The notes: generated by a model not told the origin, from the letters alone. 64,000 nucleotides of DNA from VRUE01 sp963747765 (GCA_963747765.1 CAVVGH010000005.1:248001-312000), one strand, 5' to 3'. Shown: positions 19,090-27,670, numbered from the stretch's first letter. Translations and numbers: made by a program.

Positions 19090-20367
19090 CTATTCGACCG
19101 TCATCGCCCAGGTGCCGGTCATCGCGACGACTTCGCCTTCCACCATGACCCTGGCGCCGGTCTTCGCGGCCCCAGGTTCCCCCGTCGCCGGATTGAGCAC
19201 GGTCCCGCTTGTGACCGTGCCCGGCCATTCGGCGGGGGGTTTGCCGAGGTAGACACAGAGATTGCCGGGTTCGGCTTTCGGATTTGCGACCGTTCCGGCT
19301 TCGCAACCGTCCATCAGTTCGTTGTATTTCACGAAATGGACGTGGGCTGCGTCGAGTGGAGCCGGCAATGGGGCAGTAAAGGAGACCGCGGCAAAACCGA
19401 GCAAGAATTGTTCGAATTCGTTCGTGCCGGTGGTGCCGTCGGTCTGATCGCCGCCAATGGTGATGACGACCCGTCCGGATGCAGACCACACGCCGGTCTG
19501 CGTTTGCAACTGGGGCCCTTCGGGTCCCGTTGCCCCGGTGGCGCCGGTCTGACCTGCGCCGCCCGTTGCGCCCTTGGGGCCGGTGACGCCGCGCAGCCCG
19601 GTTTCGCCGGTGGCGCCCTTGGGGCCCGCGGCGCCGGTGCTTCCCTTGGGGCCCGCGGCGCCCTGAATGCCCTGTGGGCCGGCCACGCCGGTGGCGCCTC
19701 TCAACCCCTGTACGCCGGTTGCGCCTCTGTCGCCCTTCGCTCCAGCGGGGCCCTGTGGGCCGGCCGCGCCGGTGGGGCCTCTCAACCCCTGTACGCCGGT
19801 TGCGCCTCTGTCGCCCTTCGCTCCAGCGGGGCCCTGTGGGCCGGCGGGCCCTTGCGACCCCTGGGTACCTGCTGGTCCTTGGGTTCCCTGGGCTCCGGGA
19901 CTGCCCTGGGTTCCCTGTGGACCTGCGGGTCCCTGTGGCCCAACCGGCCCCTGGGCACCCTGTGCGCCAGACTGTCCCTGCGTTCCCTGTGGCCCGCCGG
20001 GGCCTCGTTTGCCCCGCTCTCCACGAGCTCCGCGCGGTCCTTCTTTGCCGCGCGGTCCAGGCGGGCCTCCACTCGGCCCTCGCGGGCCGGGGATACCCTG
20101 TGCGCCCCTGGGCCCGGGGTTGCCCCGCGGCCCTCGTTCGCCCTGCGGCCCTCGCGGGCCGGGTTCACCACGCCCCGCGGCGCTGCGCTTGTGCCGCCCC
20201 TTCTTGTGCTGCTTCTTCTTGGACTTCGCCACGGCGTTTGCGAGGTGATCGCCAGGGGCAAACGCCGTGCCCAACAGCGCGAGTCCAAAGGCCAGCAAGT
20301 ACACAAGAACCAGCATTCCCACACGGTTGCATCGCAGCGCCGCAGGGTTGCGCAGTGACAGGAACAT
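19090..20367 (-). CDS. Collagen-like protein with distinct C-terminal domain
   Basis: 425 residues. The start MFLSLRN at 20367 has AGGAGG a few bases upstream and resembles the start of the gene at 17706-18680. A hydrophobic segment (MLVLVYLLAFGLALLG), a basic KSKKKQHKKGRHKR region and about 75 Gly-X-Y triplets follow; two 22-residue blocks with GDRGATGVQGLRG are duplicated. The C-terminal 140 residues (from LQTQTGVWSASG to WAMTVE) differ from the other four proteins and lack the VRVG end. Probably exported. Confidence 0.85.
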   Translation of the reverse strand: MFLSLRNPAALRCNRVGMLVLVYLLAFGLALLGTAFAPGDHLANAVAKSKKKQHKKGRHKRSAAGRGEPGPRGPQGERGPRGNPGPRGAQGIPGPRGPSGGPPGPRGKEGPRGARGERGKRGPGGPQGTQGQSGAQGAQGPVGPQGPAGPQGTQGSPGAQGTQGPAGTQGSQGPAGPQGPAGAKGDRGATGVQGLRGPTGAAGPQGPAGAKGDRGATGVQGLRGATGVAGPQGIQGAAGPKGSTGAAGPKGATGETGLRGVTGPKGATGGAGQTGATGATGPEGPQLQTQTGVWSASGRVVITIGGDQTDGTTGTNEFEQFLLGFAAVSFTAPLPAPLDAAHVHFVKYNELMDGCEAGTVANPKAEPGNLCVYLGKPPAEWPGTVTSGTVLNPATGEPGAAKTGARVMVEGEVVAMTGTWAMTVE

Positions 20368-20536
20368 ACGTTTCCTCCTCGGTGCTTATGTCCACCGAAC
20401 GTATCGACCGGTACTGCGCGCCGGCAATCAAGATGGACGACTATCCGCTCCAGAACCCTCACTTAGTGAGAAGTGGGAAGGTGCGTACCTCAAAACTCAT
20501 TGGAGGTCAGCGGACAGCTGTTCGGCGACAACTGTC
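20368..20536 (-). promoter_or_regulatory. Conserved upstream region and dyad, copy 2
   Basis: Matches the region at 18681-18837. The dyad GACAGCTGTTC..GACAACTGTC is at 20513-20536, about 146 bp before the start codon. Loop bases differ between copies while the arms are kept. Confidence 0.6.
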
Positions 20537-20643
20537 GCGCCCCACCGATGGTGTGATTTCCGCCCCGGTCGAGGTGTTCGAAATCGGTCCCCCCGAGCCG
20601 AAGGGATGCCTCGTCGTGGAGGAGGAAGGCGGGAGGCGAGAGA

Positions 20644-20712
20644 GCTGGGCGCCGGTCCCAGGTGGAGCGCCGCGAGAGGACCAGGCGCCGGTCCCAGGTG
20701 GAGCGCCGCGAG
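20644..20712. repeat. Short tandem repeat before korB terminator
   Basis: CGCCGGTCCCAGGTGGAGCG followed by CCGCGAGAG occurs twice in tandem with a period of about 38 bp. No coding role is seen. Confidence 0.6.
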
Positions 20713-20723
20713 AGAGAGCTGGG

Positions 20724-20746
20724 CGACGCTCCAGAGCGGAGCGTCG
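20724..20746 (-). terminator. Terminator-like hairpin after korB
   Basis: A perfect 9-bp stem, CGACGCTCC-AGAGC-GGAGCGTCG, lies 15 bp beyond the korB stop. No U-run. Confidence 0.6.
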
Positions 20747-20760
20747 GAGGAGGAGCGGAG

Positions 20761-21813
20761 CTAGGAGACGGTCCAGGTCTCGCCGGCGTGGAGCAGCTTG
20801 TCGAGATCCTCGAGCGAGGCGCTCGCGTGGGAGGCGGCCAGCTCCTGCTGGCGCCCTTCGCCGTAGACCGGTCGTTTCGCGGCCCGCAGGACGCCGATCG
20901 GCGTCGGACCCGTCGGGCGTTCGGCGAGGTGGGCGAGAGCCGTCGCGTAGCTCGGGTCCTGGCGGTGGGCGTCGTGGACGACGAGGGCGTCCTCGCCGAC
21001 ATCCGCCACGTCGACCAGCTCCAGATGGCCATCGCCGGAGCGGATCACGCCGCGCTCGTTCTCGGCACCGAAGCGAAGCGGCTCGCCATGCTCGAGGCGG
21101 ATCTGGTTTGGTCGCCCCGCCTTGCCGCGGATCGCGTCGAAGGCACCGTCGTTGAACACGTTGCAGTTCTGGTAGATCTCGACGAATGCGGAGCCTTTGT
21201 GCTCGGCGGCGGCCCGCAGCACGCTCGCCGCGTGCTTTTTCTCGACGTCGATCGTCCGCGCCACGAAGGAGGCTTCCGCGCCCAGCGCCAGCGAGGCCGG
21301 GTTGAAGGGCGGGTCCTCGGAGCCAAATGGCGTCGACTTGGTGATCTTGCCCTTCTCGCTGGTCGGCGAGTACTGGCCCTTGGTCAGCCCGTAGATCTGG
21401 TTGTTGAAGAGGAGGATCTTGATCGGCACGTTGCGCCGCAGTGCGTGGATCAGGTGGTTGCCGCCGATCGAGAGCGAGTCGCCGTCGCCGCTCACCACCC
21501 ACACCGAGAGGTCTTCGCGAGAGGCGGCGATGCCGGTAGCCAGCGCCGGCGCGCGCCCGTGGATGCCATGCATCCCGTAGGTGTCCATGTAGTAGACGAA
21601 GCGCCCCGAGCAGCCGATGCCGGAGATGAAGACCGTGCGCTCGGGCGGCACGCCCAGCTCGGGCATCAGGGACTGGACGGTGGAGAGGATCGCGTAGTCG
21701 CCGCAGCCCGGGCACCAGCGCGTTTCCTGGTCGGACTGGAAGTCGGCCTTGGTGAACGGCGCCACCGCGGTCGCCCCGTCGCTCGTACCGTTGCCGCCGT
21801 TGGCCTTGCTCAT
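20761..21813 (-). CDS. korB: 2-oxoacid:ferredoxin oxidoreductase, beta subunit
   Basis: 350 residues. WCPGCGDYAI near the N-terminus is the conserved cysteine region of beta subunits. GDGDSLSIGGNH is the thiamine diphosphate/Mg binding motif, followed by LFNNQIYGLTKGQYSPTS typical of the 2-oxoglutarate type. With the alpha subunit it oxidatively decarboxylates 2-oxoglutarate to succinyl-CoA with ferredoxin as acceptor (family knowledge). The ATG overlaps the korA stop as ATGA, so the two are translationally coupled. Confidence 0.92.
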   Translation of the reverse strand: MSKANGGNGTSDGATAVAPFTKADFQSDQETRWCPGCGDYAILSTVQSLMPELGVPPERTVFISGIGCSGRFVYYMDTYGMHGIHGRAPALATGIAASREDLSVWVVSGDGDSLSIGGNHLIHALRRNVPIKILLFNNQIYGLTKGQYSPTSEKGKITKSTPFGSEDPPFNPASLALGAEASFVARTIDVEKKHAASVLRAAAEHKGSAFVEIYQNCNVFNDGAFDAIRGKAGRPNQIRLEHGEPLRFGAENERGVIRSGDGHLELVDVADVGEDALVVHDAHRQDPSYATALAHLAERPTGPTPIGVLRAAKRPVYGEGRQQELAASHASASLEDLDKLLHAGETWTVS

Positions 21814-23648
21814 GACAGCACCTCCAGGATGCCCTCTTCCAGCTCCTCGGCGAGGATCGGCAGGCCCTCCATTTTGTTGTAGCCGATCGCATCGACCAGG
21901 TACTTGCCCCGGATGATGCTCAGCAGCTGGCCGCAGTTCAGCTCGGGCACCAGCACCTTGGAGAAGGACTTGACGACCTCTCCGGTGTTGGCCGGCAGCG
22001 GTTCGACGAAGCGCAGGTGGGCGGTTGCGATCGGAGTGCCCTTCTCGCGCACCCGTCGCGCCGCCGCCTGGATGACTCCGTATGTCGAGCCCCAGCCCAG
22101 CACCAGCACCTCGGCGTCCTCATCGCCCTCCACGTCCAGCGGGGGAATTTCCTCGGAAAGCGTCTCGAGCTTGCCGGTGCGCGCCTTCGTCATCAGGGCG
22201 TGGTTGGCGGGCTCGTAGCTGATGTTGCCCGTCCCGGCGTCCTTCTCGAGGCCGCCGATCCGGTGCTGCAGGCCCGGCGTCCCCGGGATCGCCCAGGGGC
22301 GCGCCCCGTGGTCGTCGCGCTCGTAGGGGAGGAACTCGCTGCCGTTGGCGGCGGCGGGTGCGAAGTTCGGATCGAGGTCGGGGAGGTCCGCCGAGGCGGG
22401 GATCCGCCAGGGCTCGGAGGAGTTGGTGAGGAAGGTGTCGGCCAGCAGGATCACCGGGGTGCGGTAGCGGATCGCGACGCGCACCGCCTCGACCGCGCAG
22501 TCGAAGCAGTCGCCCGGGGTCGCCCCGCCGATCACCGGCAGCGGACACTCGCCGTGGCGCCCGTGGATCGCCATCAGCAGGTCGGTCTGCTCGGTCTTGG
22601 TGGGCATCCCCGTCGAGGGCCCCGCCCGCTGCACGTCGATGATCACCATCGGCAGCTCGACCATTGCCGCCAGCCCGATCGCCTCGGCCTTCAGGTCCAG
22701 TCCCGGCCCGCTCGTCGCGGTGATCGCCAGCTGCCCGGCGAAGGCGGCGCCGATCGCCATGTTCGCGGCCGCGATCTCGTCCTCGGCCTGCACGGTGTGC
22801 ACGCCGAACTTGCCGTGGCGCGCCAGGTGGTGGAGAAGCTCGGTGGCGGGCGTGATCGGGTAGCTGGCGAAGAACAGCTGCAGGCCGCTCTTCACGCTGG
22901 CCGCGACCAGGCCCAGCGCGATCGCCTGGGCGCCGTCCACGTTGCGGTAGTCGCCCGGGTTGAGCGCCGCCGGCTCGATTTCGATCGGGTTGGCAGCCAG
23001 CTCGGTCGTCTCGCCGAAGTTGTAGCCGGCTTTGAAGGCGGCGACGTTGACCGCGAGGATCTCCGGCTTCTTGGCGAACTTCGCTTCCAGCCAGGAGAGC
23101 GTCGCCTCGACCGGCCGCCCGTACATCCAGGAGATCAGGCCCAGGGCGAAGATGTTCTTGCTGCGCTGCGCCTGGGCGGGTTTGATCCCCTCGATGCCCT
23201 CGGCGGCGCGTGTCGTGAGCGTCGTCATCGGGACGCGGAAGACCTTGTAGTTGTCGAGCGAGCCGTCCTCGAGCGGGTCGAACTCGTAGCCGGCCTTGTG
23301 CAGGTTGCCCTCGGTGAAGGCGTCCTCGTTGACGATCAGCGTGCCGCCCAGCGCGAGCGCCGCGAGGTGGGCGCTCAGCGCCGCCGGGTTCATCGCCACC
23401 AGCGTGTCGGGATGATCGCCCGGGGTGAGGATGTCGCGCGAGGCGAAGTGGATCTGGAACGCGGAGACGCCCCGGACGGTCCCCGTCGGGGCGCGAATCT
23501 CGGCCGGGAAGTCCGGCAGGGTGGAGAGGTCGTTGCCGAGGACGGCGGTGGCCGCGGTGAATCCGGCCCCCACCAGTTGCATGCCATCCCCGGAATCGCC
23601 AGCGAACCGGATGATGACGCGTTCTTGTTTCTTAGCTGTAGTTGTCAC
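21810..23648 (-). CDS. korA: 2-oxoacid:ferredoxin oxidoreductase, fused gamma-alpha subunit
   Basis: 612 residues from GTG 23648. The N-terminal gamma domain (FAGDSGDGMQLVGAGF, PTGTVRGVSAFQIHF) is fused to the alpha domain (YPITPATELLHHLA, QAEDEIAAANMAIGAAFAG, ATSGPGLDLKAEAIGLA), the organisation usual in actinobacterial KorA. It forms the KorAB complex with the downstream gene. No strong ribosome site is seen before the GTG; 171 bp separate it from the next repeat. Confidence 0.92.
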   Translation of the reverse strand: MTTTAKKQERVIIRFAGDSGDGMQLVGAGFTAATAVLGNDLSTLPDFPAEIRAPTGTVRGVSAFQIHFASRDILTPGDHPDTLVAMNPAALSAHLAALALGGTLIVNEDAFTEGNLHKAGYEFDPLEDGSLDNYKVFRVPMTTLTTRAAEGIEGIKPAQAQRSKNIFALGLISWMYGRPVEATLSWLEAKFAKKPEILAVNVAAFKAGYNFGETTELAANPIEIEPAALNPGDYRNVDGAQAIALGLVAASVKSGLQLFFASYPITPATELLHHLARHGKFGVHTVQAEDEIAAANMAIGAAFAGQLAITATSGPGLDLKAEAIGLAAMVELPMVIIDVQRAGPSTGMPTKTEQTDLLMAIHGRHGECPLPVIGGATPGDCFDCAVEAVRVAIRYRTPVILLADTFLTNSSEPWRIPASADLPDLDPNFAPAAANGSEFLPYERDDHGARPWAIPGTPGLQHRIGGLEKDAGTGNISYEPANHALMTKARTGKLETLSEEIPPLDVEGDEDAEVLVLGWGSTYGVIQAAARRVREKGTPIATAHLRFVEPLPANTGEVVKSFSKVLVPELNCGQLLSIIRGKYLVDAIGYNKMEGLPILAEELEEGILEVLS

Positions 23649-23819
23649 TTCGTGAGCCGGGGTGCCTCAGCCAGCCCAAAATTTAACGCTATTTGTCACT
23701 CTACCGACCTGCATCAGTAGGAACCCGCAATCCGCAAAGGACTTTCCCCGCGAAAAGGACAAATGGGGGATGGGTTTTGCGCTCTACTGTGCGCGCGGTC
23801 ACACTGCAAGGCCAAACCG

Positions 23820-23872
23820 CCGAACTGCATCAACTTATACCTCCGCCAGAAGTAGAAGTTGATGCAGTTCGG
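23820..23872 (+). repeat. Perfect-arm hairpin, left copy
   Basis: Arms CCGAACTGCATCAACTT and its exact complement enclose a loop with CCTCCGCCAGAAG. The same 53-bp element recurs in the same orientation at 24537-24589, so both sides of the methyltransferase gene carry it. Confidence 0.85.
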
Positions 23873-23887
23873 TGATGTACTGGCGCT

Positions 23888-24481
23888 GTGGGTGAGCCGC
23901 TCTTCTTCCGGCCGGGCTTCGTCGCCGCGGCTTTTGACGTCGCGGTCGGCGCCTGGGCTGTCTTCGAGCTGGCGATGACGATTCGCCAGCGCCGCATGGT
24001 GCCCGACTCCCAGGCCCGCGACCGCACCGCCCTGGCGATGCTCGGCTGCAGCGTCGCATCGGTGGTCGCCGCGGCGCTGCTGGGGAGCGCCGGCCTGCTG
24101 CCCTATCCGGGCGGGACGGCATGGCCCGCCGTTCTCGGCCTCGTCTTGGTGGCGGCCGGCATCGGCCTGCGGATCTGGTCGATCGCCGTTCTCGGCAAGC
24201 TCTTCCAGTACCGGATCGAGGTCCAGGCCGGCCATCGCGTCATCGACGATGGCCCCTACCGCTACGTGCGCCATCCCTCCTACACGGCGATGCTGCTCGT
24301 CCTGGTGGGGATCGCACTGGCCAGCGGCGACGTGTTGAGCCTCGTGGCGGTGGCGATCATCGGCGGCGCGGGCCTCGTGGTGCGCATCCATGCCGAGGAG
24401 CGCCAGCTGGTCGAAGCGCTCGGCCCCGACTATGAACGGTTCGCCGCACAGCGCAAGCGCCTCATCCCCGGCCTCCTCTGA
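23888..24481 (+). CDS. Isoprenylcysteine carboxyl methyltransferase (ICMT) family membrane protein
   Basis: 197 residues from GTG 23888. Four or five hydrophobic segments are visible. GPYRYVRHPSYTAMLL with HAEERQLVEALGPDYERF downstream is the SAM-binding C-terminal signature of ICMT/PEMT-like integral membrane methyltransferases. In bacteria the substrates are mostly unknown. The gene lies alone between two hairpins in direct orientation, 15 bp after the first and 55 bp before the second. Confidence 0.85.
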   Translation: MGEPLFFRPGFVAAAFDVAVGAWAVFELAMTIRQRRMVPDSQARDRTALAMLGCSVASVVAAALLGSAGLLPYPGGTAWPAVLGLVLVAAGIGLRIWSIAVLGKLFQYRIEVQAGHRVIDDGPYRYVRHPSYTAMLLVLVGIALASGDVLSLVAVAIIGGAGLVVRIHAEERQLVEALGPDYERFAAQRKRLIPGLL

Positions 24482-24509
24482 TCCAGCCGCCCGCCGCCGG
24501 TCCGATCGC

Positions 24510-24615
24510 GCCTCCCCTGCCGGGCCCCCCGAACCGCCGAACTGCATCAACTTATCCCTCCGCCAGAAGTAGAAGTTGATGCAGTTCGGCAGGTGGGAGG
24601 GCCGGCAGGGGAGGG
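24510..24615 (+). repeat. Perfect-arm hairpin, right copy, with extended outer arms
   Basis: The core at 24537-24589 matches 23820-23872 except for one base. Here the inverted repeat extends outward: CCTCCCCTGCCGG on the left pairs with CCGGCAGGGGAGG on the right. It may terminate the methyltransferase gene or mark a mobile unit. Confidence 0.8.
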
Positions 24616-24727
24616 CATCAGTGACGAGCGACCCAGGGGAGAAATACAAACGGGGGCTCCGCCACGCCCGCTTCTACGACAACCAAATTTGTCGCGCTCG
24701 GCGCAAAGAAATCCGAACACGACAAAT
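24616..24727. other. Spacer with short dyad
   Basis: No gene seen. AATTTGTCG near 24686 is repeated inverted as CGACAAATT near 24719. Confidence 0.35.
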
Positions 24728-24835
24728 TCAGCCCCGCAGGGTGATGGAGCGCTGCTTGACGCCCGTGCCGGTCAGCTTCACCTTGAGACCACGCTTGCCC
24801 GCCCGGCGGACGAGCTTCTTGCCGTTGCGCGGGAA
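24728..24835 (-). pseudogene. C-terminal remnant of a surface/repeat protein
   Basis: Translation gives GKKLVRRAGKRGLKVKLTG then TGVKQRSITLRG and a stop, like the basic beta-rich ends of secreted proteins in this group, for example the C-terminus at 38356-39912 (LKTRLLARVRSG..RPVTLKL). No start or upstream part is found. Confidence 0.5.
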
Positions 24836-24902
24836 CTACGTACGCCGGTCTTCGGTATTTCCCCCAGTCGCTCCGCAGCTTTCCGCAGCCCGTGCCGCGT
24901 GC

Positions 24903-25007
24903 GAGCTCACTGCTCGCAGAGCACCGTGTCCGCGTCCGAGCTCACTGCTCGCAGAGCACCGTGTCCTCGCCCGAGCTCACTGCTCGCAGAGCACCGTGTC
25001 CTCGTGC
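24903..25007 (-). repeat. Three 35-bp tandem copies of the cupin gene 3' end
   Basis: GAGCTCACTGCTCGCAGAGC plus CACCGTGTCC recurs at 24903, 24938 and 24973. The unit contains the cupin stop codon and last codons (DTVLCEQ stop), so the terminal coding segment has been duplicated downstream of the stop. Confidence 0.85.
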
Positions 25008-25348
25008 GAGTAGGGGGGAGAGCAGGCGCAGACGACGACCAGGTCGGTCGTGCCCGTGTTCTCGAGGCGGTGCGGCTCCCCGGGCGGGATCAGGACGCAG
25101 TCGCCCGCCTCCACATCGCGTTCGGCCTCGCCGACTCTCAGGCGCCCGCGCCCCGCGGTGAGTAGGTAGAGCTCCTCCGAGGTGCGGTGGTAGTGGGTGG
25201 TTGTCGCGCCGCCAGGGGCGATCGTCGCCTCGGCGAGGCTCTGGTTGCGGGCCGGCGAGTCCGGCCCCATCCACTCGCGGATCGTCGAGCCGTCCTTGGT
25301 CACATACGGAACCAGATCCTCGTAGCGCGACGCCCGCATTGAGCCCAC
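24977..25348 (-). CDS. Single-domain cupin protein
   Basis: 123 residues from GTG 25348; ATG at 25339 is an alternative. The metal-binding cupin motif 1 is THYHRTSEELYLLTAGRGRL and motif 2 is GDCVLIPPGEPHRLENTG, with His and Glu ligands in place. Small cupins of this type serve as isomerases, sensors or dioxygenase-like proteins; the substrate cannot be told. It starts 3 bp after the stop of the small coiled-coil gene upstream, so the two are probably co-transcribed. Confidence 0.85.
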   Translation of the reverse strand: MGSMRASRYEDLVPYVTKDGSTIREWMGPDSPARNQSLAEATIAPGGATTTHYHRTSEELYLLTAGRGRLRVGEAERDVEAGDCVLIPPGEPHRLENTGTTDLVVVCACSPPYSHEDTVLCEQ

Positions 25349-25351
25349 AGC

Positions 25352-25567
25352 CTAGAGCTGAGTGGCTACGAGTCCGAGCAGGCCGACGATCACGCCTGCG
25401 GCGGAGTAGATCATCGTGTGCTGCAGGCCGTCGAAGCGGGCATCCAACCGGTCGAGGCGGCGATCCACGGAATCGAAGCGCCGGTCGACCACGTCGAAGC
25501 GCCGGTTGACTTCGCCGCGGAAGGCGTCCAGCCGCTCATCGGTCCAGCTATTTCTCACCGCCTCCAC
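25352..25567 (-). CDS. Small coiled-coil protein with C-terminal membrane anchor
   Basis: 71 residues. Residues 10-48 form heptads of Arg/Asp/Val (RFDVVDRRFDSVDRRLDRLD), then a single hydrophobic segment IYSAAGVIVGLLGLVATQL reaches the C-terminus. Similar short tail-anchored coiled-coil proteins are common and uncharacterised. It lies directly upstream of the cupin gene in the same direction. Confidence 0.65.
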   Translation of the reverse strand: MEAVRNSWTDERLDAFRGEVNRRFDVVDRRFDSVDRRLDRLDARFDGLQHTMIYSAAGVIVGLLGLVATQL

Positions 25568-25738
25568 TCCAGCATGGTTGCAGACGGGACGTTACATGTG
25601 TGGAACAGAAGTGCAAAATCTCTGCGCTGGCAACCGGCGTGGCCAGGCGACGCCGGCTTGCTGGCCGTGCAGACACACGATCGCACCCTGTGGACAACTA
25701 CGGTTTCGCCCGTTCGCGCCGCGCGGATAATGGTCACC

Positions 25739-26017
25739 ATGAACGAGGTGGTACAGCCTGGGGACGAGCGCGAGCAGGCGGTCGAGCGGCTGAAGAAGAA
25801 GCGCGACCTGACCGGGCACGTCGTCGCCTACATCGTGGTGAACGCGGCGCTCTGGACGATCTGGGCCGTCACCGGTGCGGGCTATCCCTGGCCGGCCTGG
25901 GTCACCGGGGGTTGGGCGATCGGCCTGCTGCTCAACGTATGGGACGTCTACCTGCGGGCGCCGATCACGAGCGCCGACGTCGAGCGGGAGATGGGCCGGC
26001 TGCAGGACCGGCGATAG
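25739..26017 (+). CDS. 2TM domain-containing protein
   Basis: 92 residues from ATG 25739. A charged N-terminal helix (EREQAVERLKKKRDLTGH) leads into two membrane segments, VVAYIVVNAALWTIWAVTG and PAWVTGGWAIGLLLNVWDVYL, as in the actinobacterial 2TM family often found on histidine kinases or alone. The function is unknown. It converges on the BY-kinase gene with 36 bp between stops. Confidence 0.8.
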   Translation: MNEVVQPGDEREQAVERLKKKRDLTGHVVAYIVVNAALWTIWAVTGAGYPWPAWVTGGWAIGLLLNVWDVYLRAPITSADVEREMGRLQDRR

Positions 26018-26053
26018 CCCTTCGCCGGCCGGGATCGGCCCGTGCCGCGGCGG

Positions 26054-27670
26054 CTACCCGGCGGTCGCTGAGCCCGTGCCGGGCTCGCTGCCGGCGGCGG
26101 TGTCCTGCTTGGCCGGGCCGTACCCGTAGCCGTAATACCCGTAGTAGCCGTAGCCGTACTTTCGGCGCCGGCTCAGTTTGATCGCGTTGGCGACGACGCC
26201 CAGCACCGGCGCGTTCAGCCGGTCCAGCTGCTCGCGCAGGCGTTCGGCCGCATCGCGTGTCGTGTCGCCCATCCGCGCCACGACCAGCACCCCGTCGACC
26301 TGGCTCAGCAGCGGGAAGGCGTCGGAGACGACCCCGGTCGGCGGCGAGTCGATCACCACCAGGTCGTAGCGCTCGCTCAGCTCATCGAGCACCTTGCCCA
26401 TCGCCGCGGACTCGATCAGCTCGGCCGGGTTGGGCGGGTTGGCCCCGGCCACGATCGCGTCGAGCTCCCGCTCCCCCTGGCCCTTGCTGTTGCTGCCGAC
26501 CACGAAGCGCCGCTCCTGGATCGCCTCGTCGAGGCTCACCTGGTTGGTGAGGAGCTCCGCCAGCCCCGGCCCGACCGCCAGGCCGTGCTGGCGCGCCAGC
26601 CGCGGGTTGCGCATGTCGGCCTCGACGACCACGACGCGCGCGCCGCTTGCCGCCACCCGCGCCAGGTTCCAGGAGACGGTCGACTTGCCCACCGCGGCGG
26701 TGTAGGAGGTGACCAGCACCCGCCGCATCTCGCTGTCGACGTTGAAATAGCGCAGCGAGGCGCGCATCGTGCGGAAGGCCTCGTTCTCCATGAAGGGCAG
26801 CTCGGCCACCGCCTTGTCGCCCTCGTTGGAGGCGGCGATCGCCTTGCTTTCCGGCACCGTTCCCAGCACCGGCCAGCCGAACACTTCGCGCGCTTCCTCG
26901 GGGTCGCGCAGCCGCCGGTTGAGCCGCTCGAGCAGGAAGGCGAGGCCGATCCCGAGCAGCAGCCCCAGCACCGCGCCGAGGATCCCGTTGCGCACCGGCT
27001 TGGGGGAGGAGGGAGAGGTTGGCAGCGACGCGGGCTGCACCAGCTCGGCGTTGCCGGTCTGCAGCGAGGCGAGGATCCCCAGCTTCTCGGCGCCGCGGCT
27101 CAGCGCTTCGCCGCGCGGCCCGGACCGCTCCGAGGGAGTGAGGCGCGACAGCTCGCGTTCGGCCAGTCGCTTGGCCTGCCGCAGTTTCGCTTTGTCGGTG
27201 CTGGCGCGGAAGGCGATGAACTGGCGGGCGAACTCGTTGGCGACCTGCTGCGCTTGCGCCGGGTCGTGGCTCGTCGCGGTCACGGAGACGATTTCCGCTT
27301 CCCCTTCGGAGCTGACGCTGACCATGCCGGAGATTTCGCCGGCGGTCAGCCCCTCCAGCTCCCCTGCGGTTCGCTGCGCGACGACGTGGAGGCCGACCAG
27401 CTTGACGTTGGTCGCCGCTTCGCGGGTCGGAACCGGGTTGGCCGTGCTGGCGCTGGTCCCGAACAGGTCTTCGGCGAAGCCCGGGTTGCGGAAGAGAAGC
27501 GAAGCCGAGGTCGAGTACTGCTTCGTCTGCAGCTCCGAGAAGCCGAAGGCGGCTCCGGCGGTGACCACGAAGCAGAGGGCGATCAGGCCCGCCCGGCGCC
27601 TGAGGACGGCTATGACCCGCTCGAGGTCGGCCTGCCGATTGGTGTCGTCTGGAGGGGGTGGAGAGTTCAT
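26054..27670 (-). CDS. Polysaccharide chain-length regulator / BY-kinase (Wzz-CpsD fusion)
   Basis: 538 residues. An N-terminal Wzz domain has TM segments at about 28-46 and 229-247. The cytoplasmic kinase domain has Walker A TAAVGKST (about 325-331), Walker A' VVVEADMRNP (347-356) and Walker B LVVIDSPP (437-444). A tyrosine-rich tail YGYGYYGYYGYGYG (about 505-518) is the expected autophosphorylation cluster. It would control export and length of a surface polysaccharide. The Walker A reads AVGKS where related proteins usually have GEGKS. Fragments of related genes recur throughout 41-64 kb. Confidence 0.92.
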   Translation of the reverse strand: MNSPPPPDDTNRQADLERVIAVLRRRAGLIALCFVVTAGAAFGFSELQTKQYSTSASLLFRNPGFAEDLFGTSASTANPVPTREAATNVKLVGLHVVAQRTAGELEGLTAGEISGMVSVSSEGEAEIVSVTATSHDPAQAQQVANEFARQFIAFRASTDKAKLRQAKRLAERELSRLTPSERSGPRGEALSRGAEKLGILASLQTGNAELVQPASLPTSPSSPKPVRNGILGAVLGLLLGIGLAFLLERLNRRLRDPEEAREVFGWPVLGTVPESKAIAASNEGDKAVAELPFMENEAFRTMRASLRYFNVDSEMRRVLVTSYTAAVGKSTVSWNLARVAASGARVVVVEADMRNPRLARQHGLAVGPGLAELLTNQVSLDEAIQERRFVVGSNSKGQGERELDAIVAGANPPNPAELIESAAMGKVLDELSERYDLVVIDSPPTGVVSDAFPLLSQVDGVLVVARMGDTTRDAAERLREQLDRLNAPVLGVVANAIKLSRRRKYGYGYYGYYGYGYGPAKQDTAAGSEPGTGSATAG

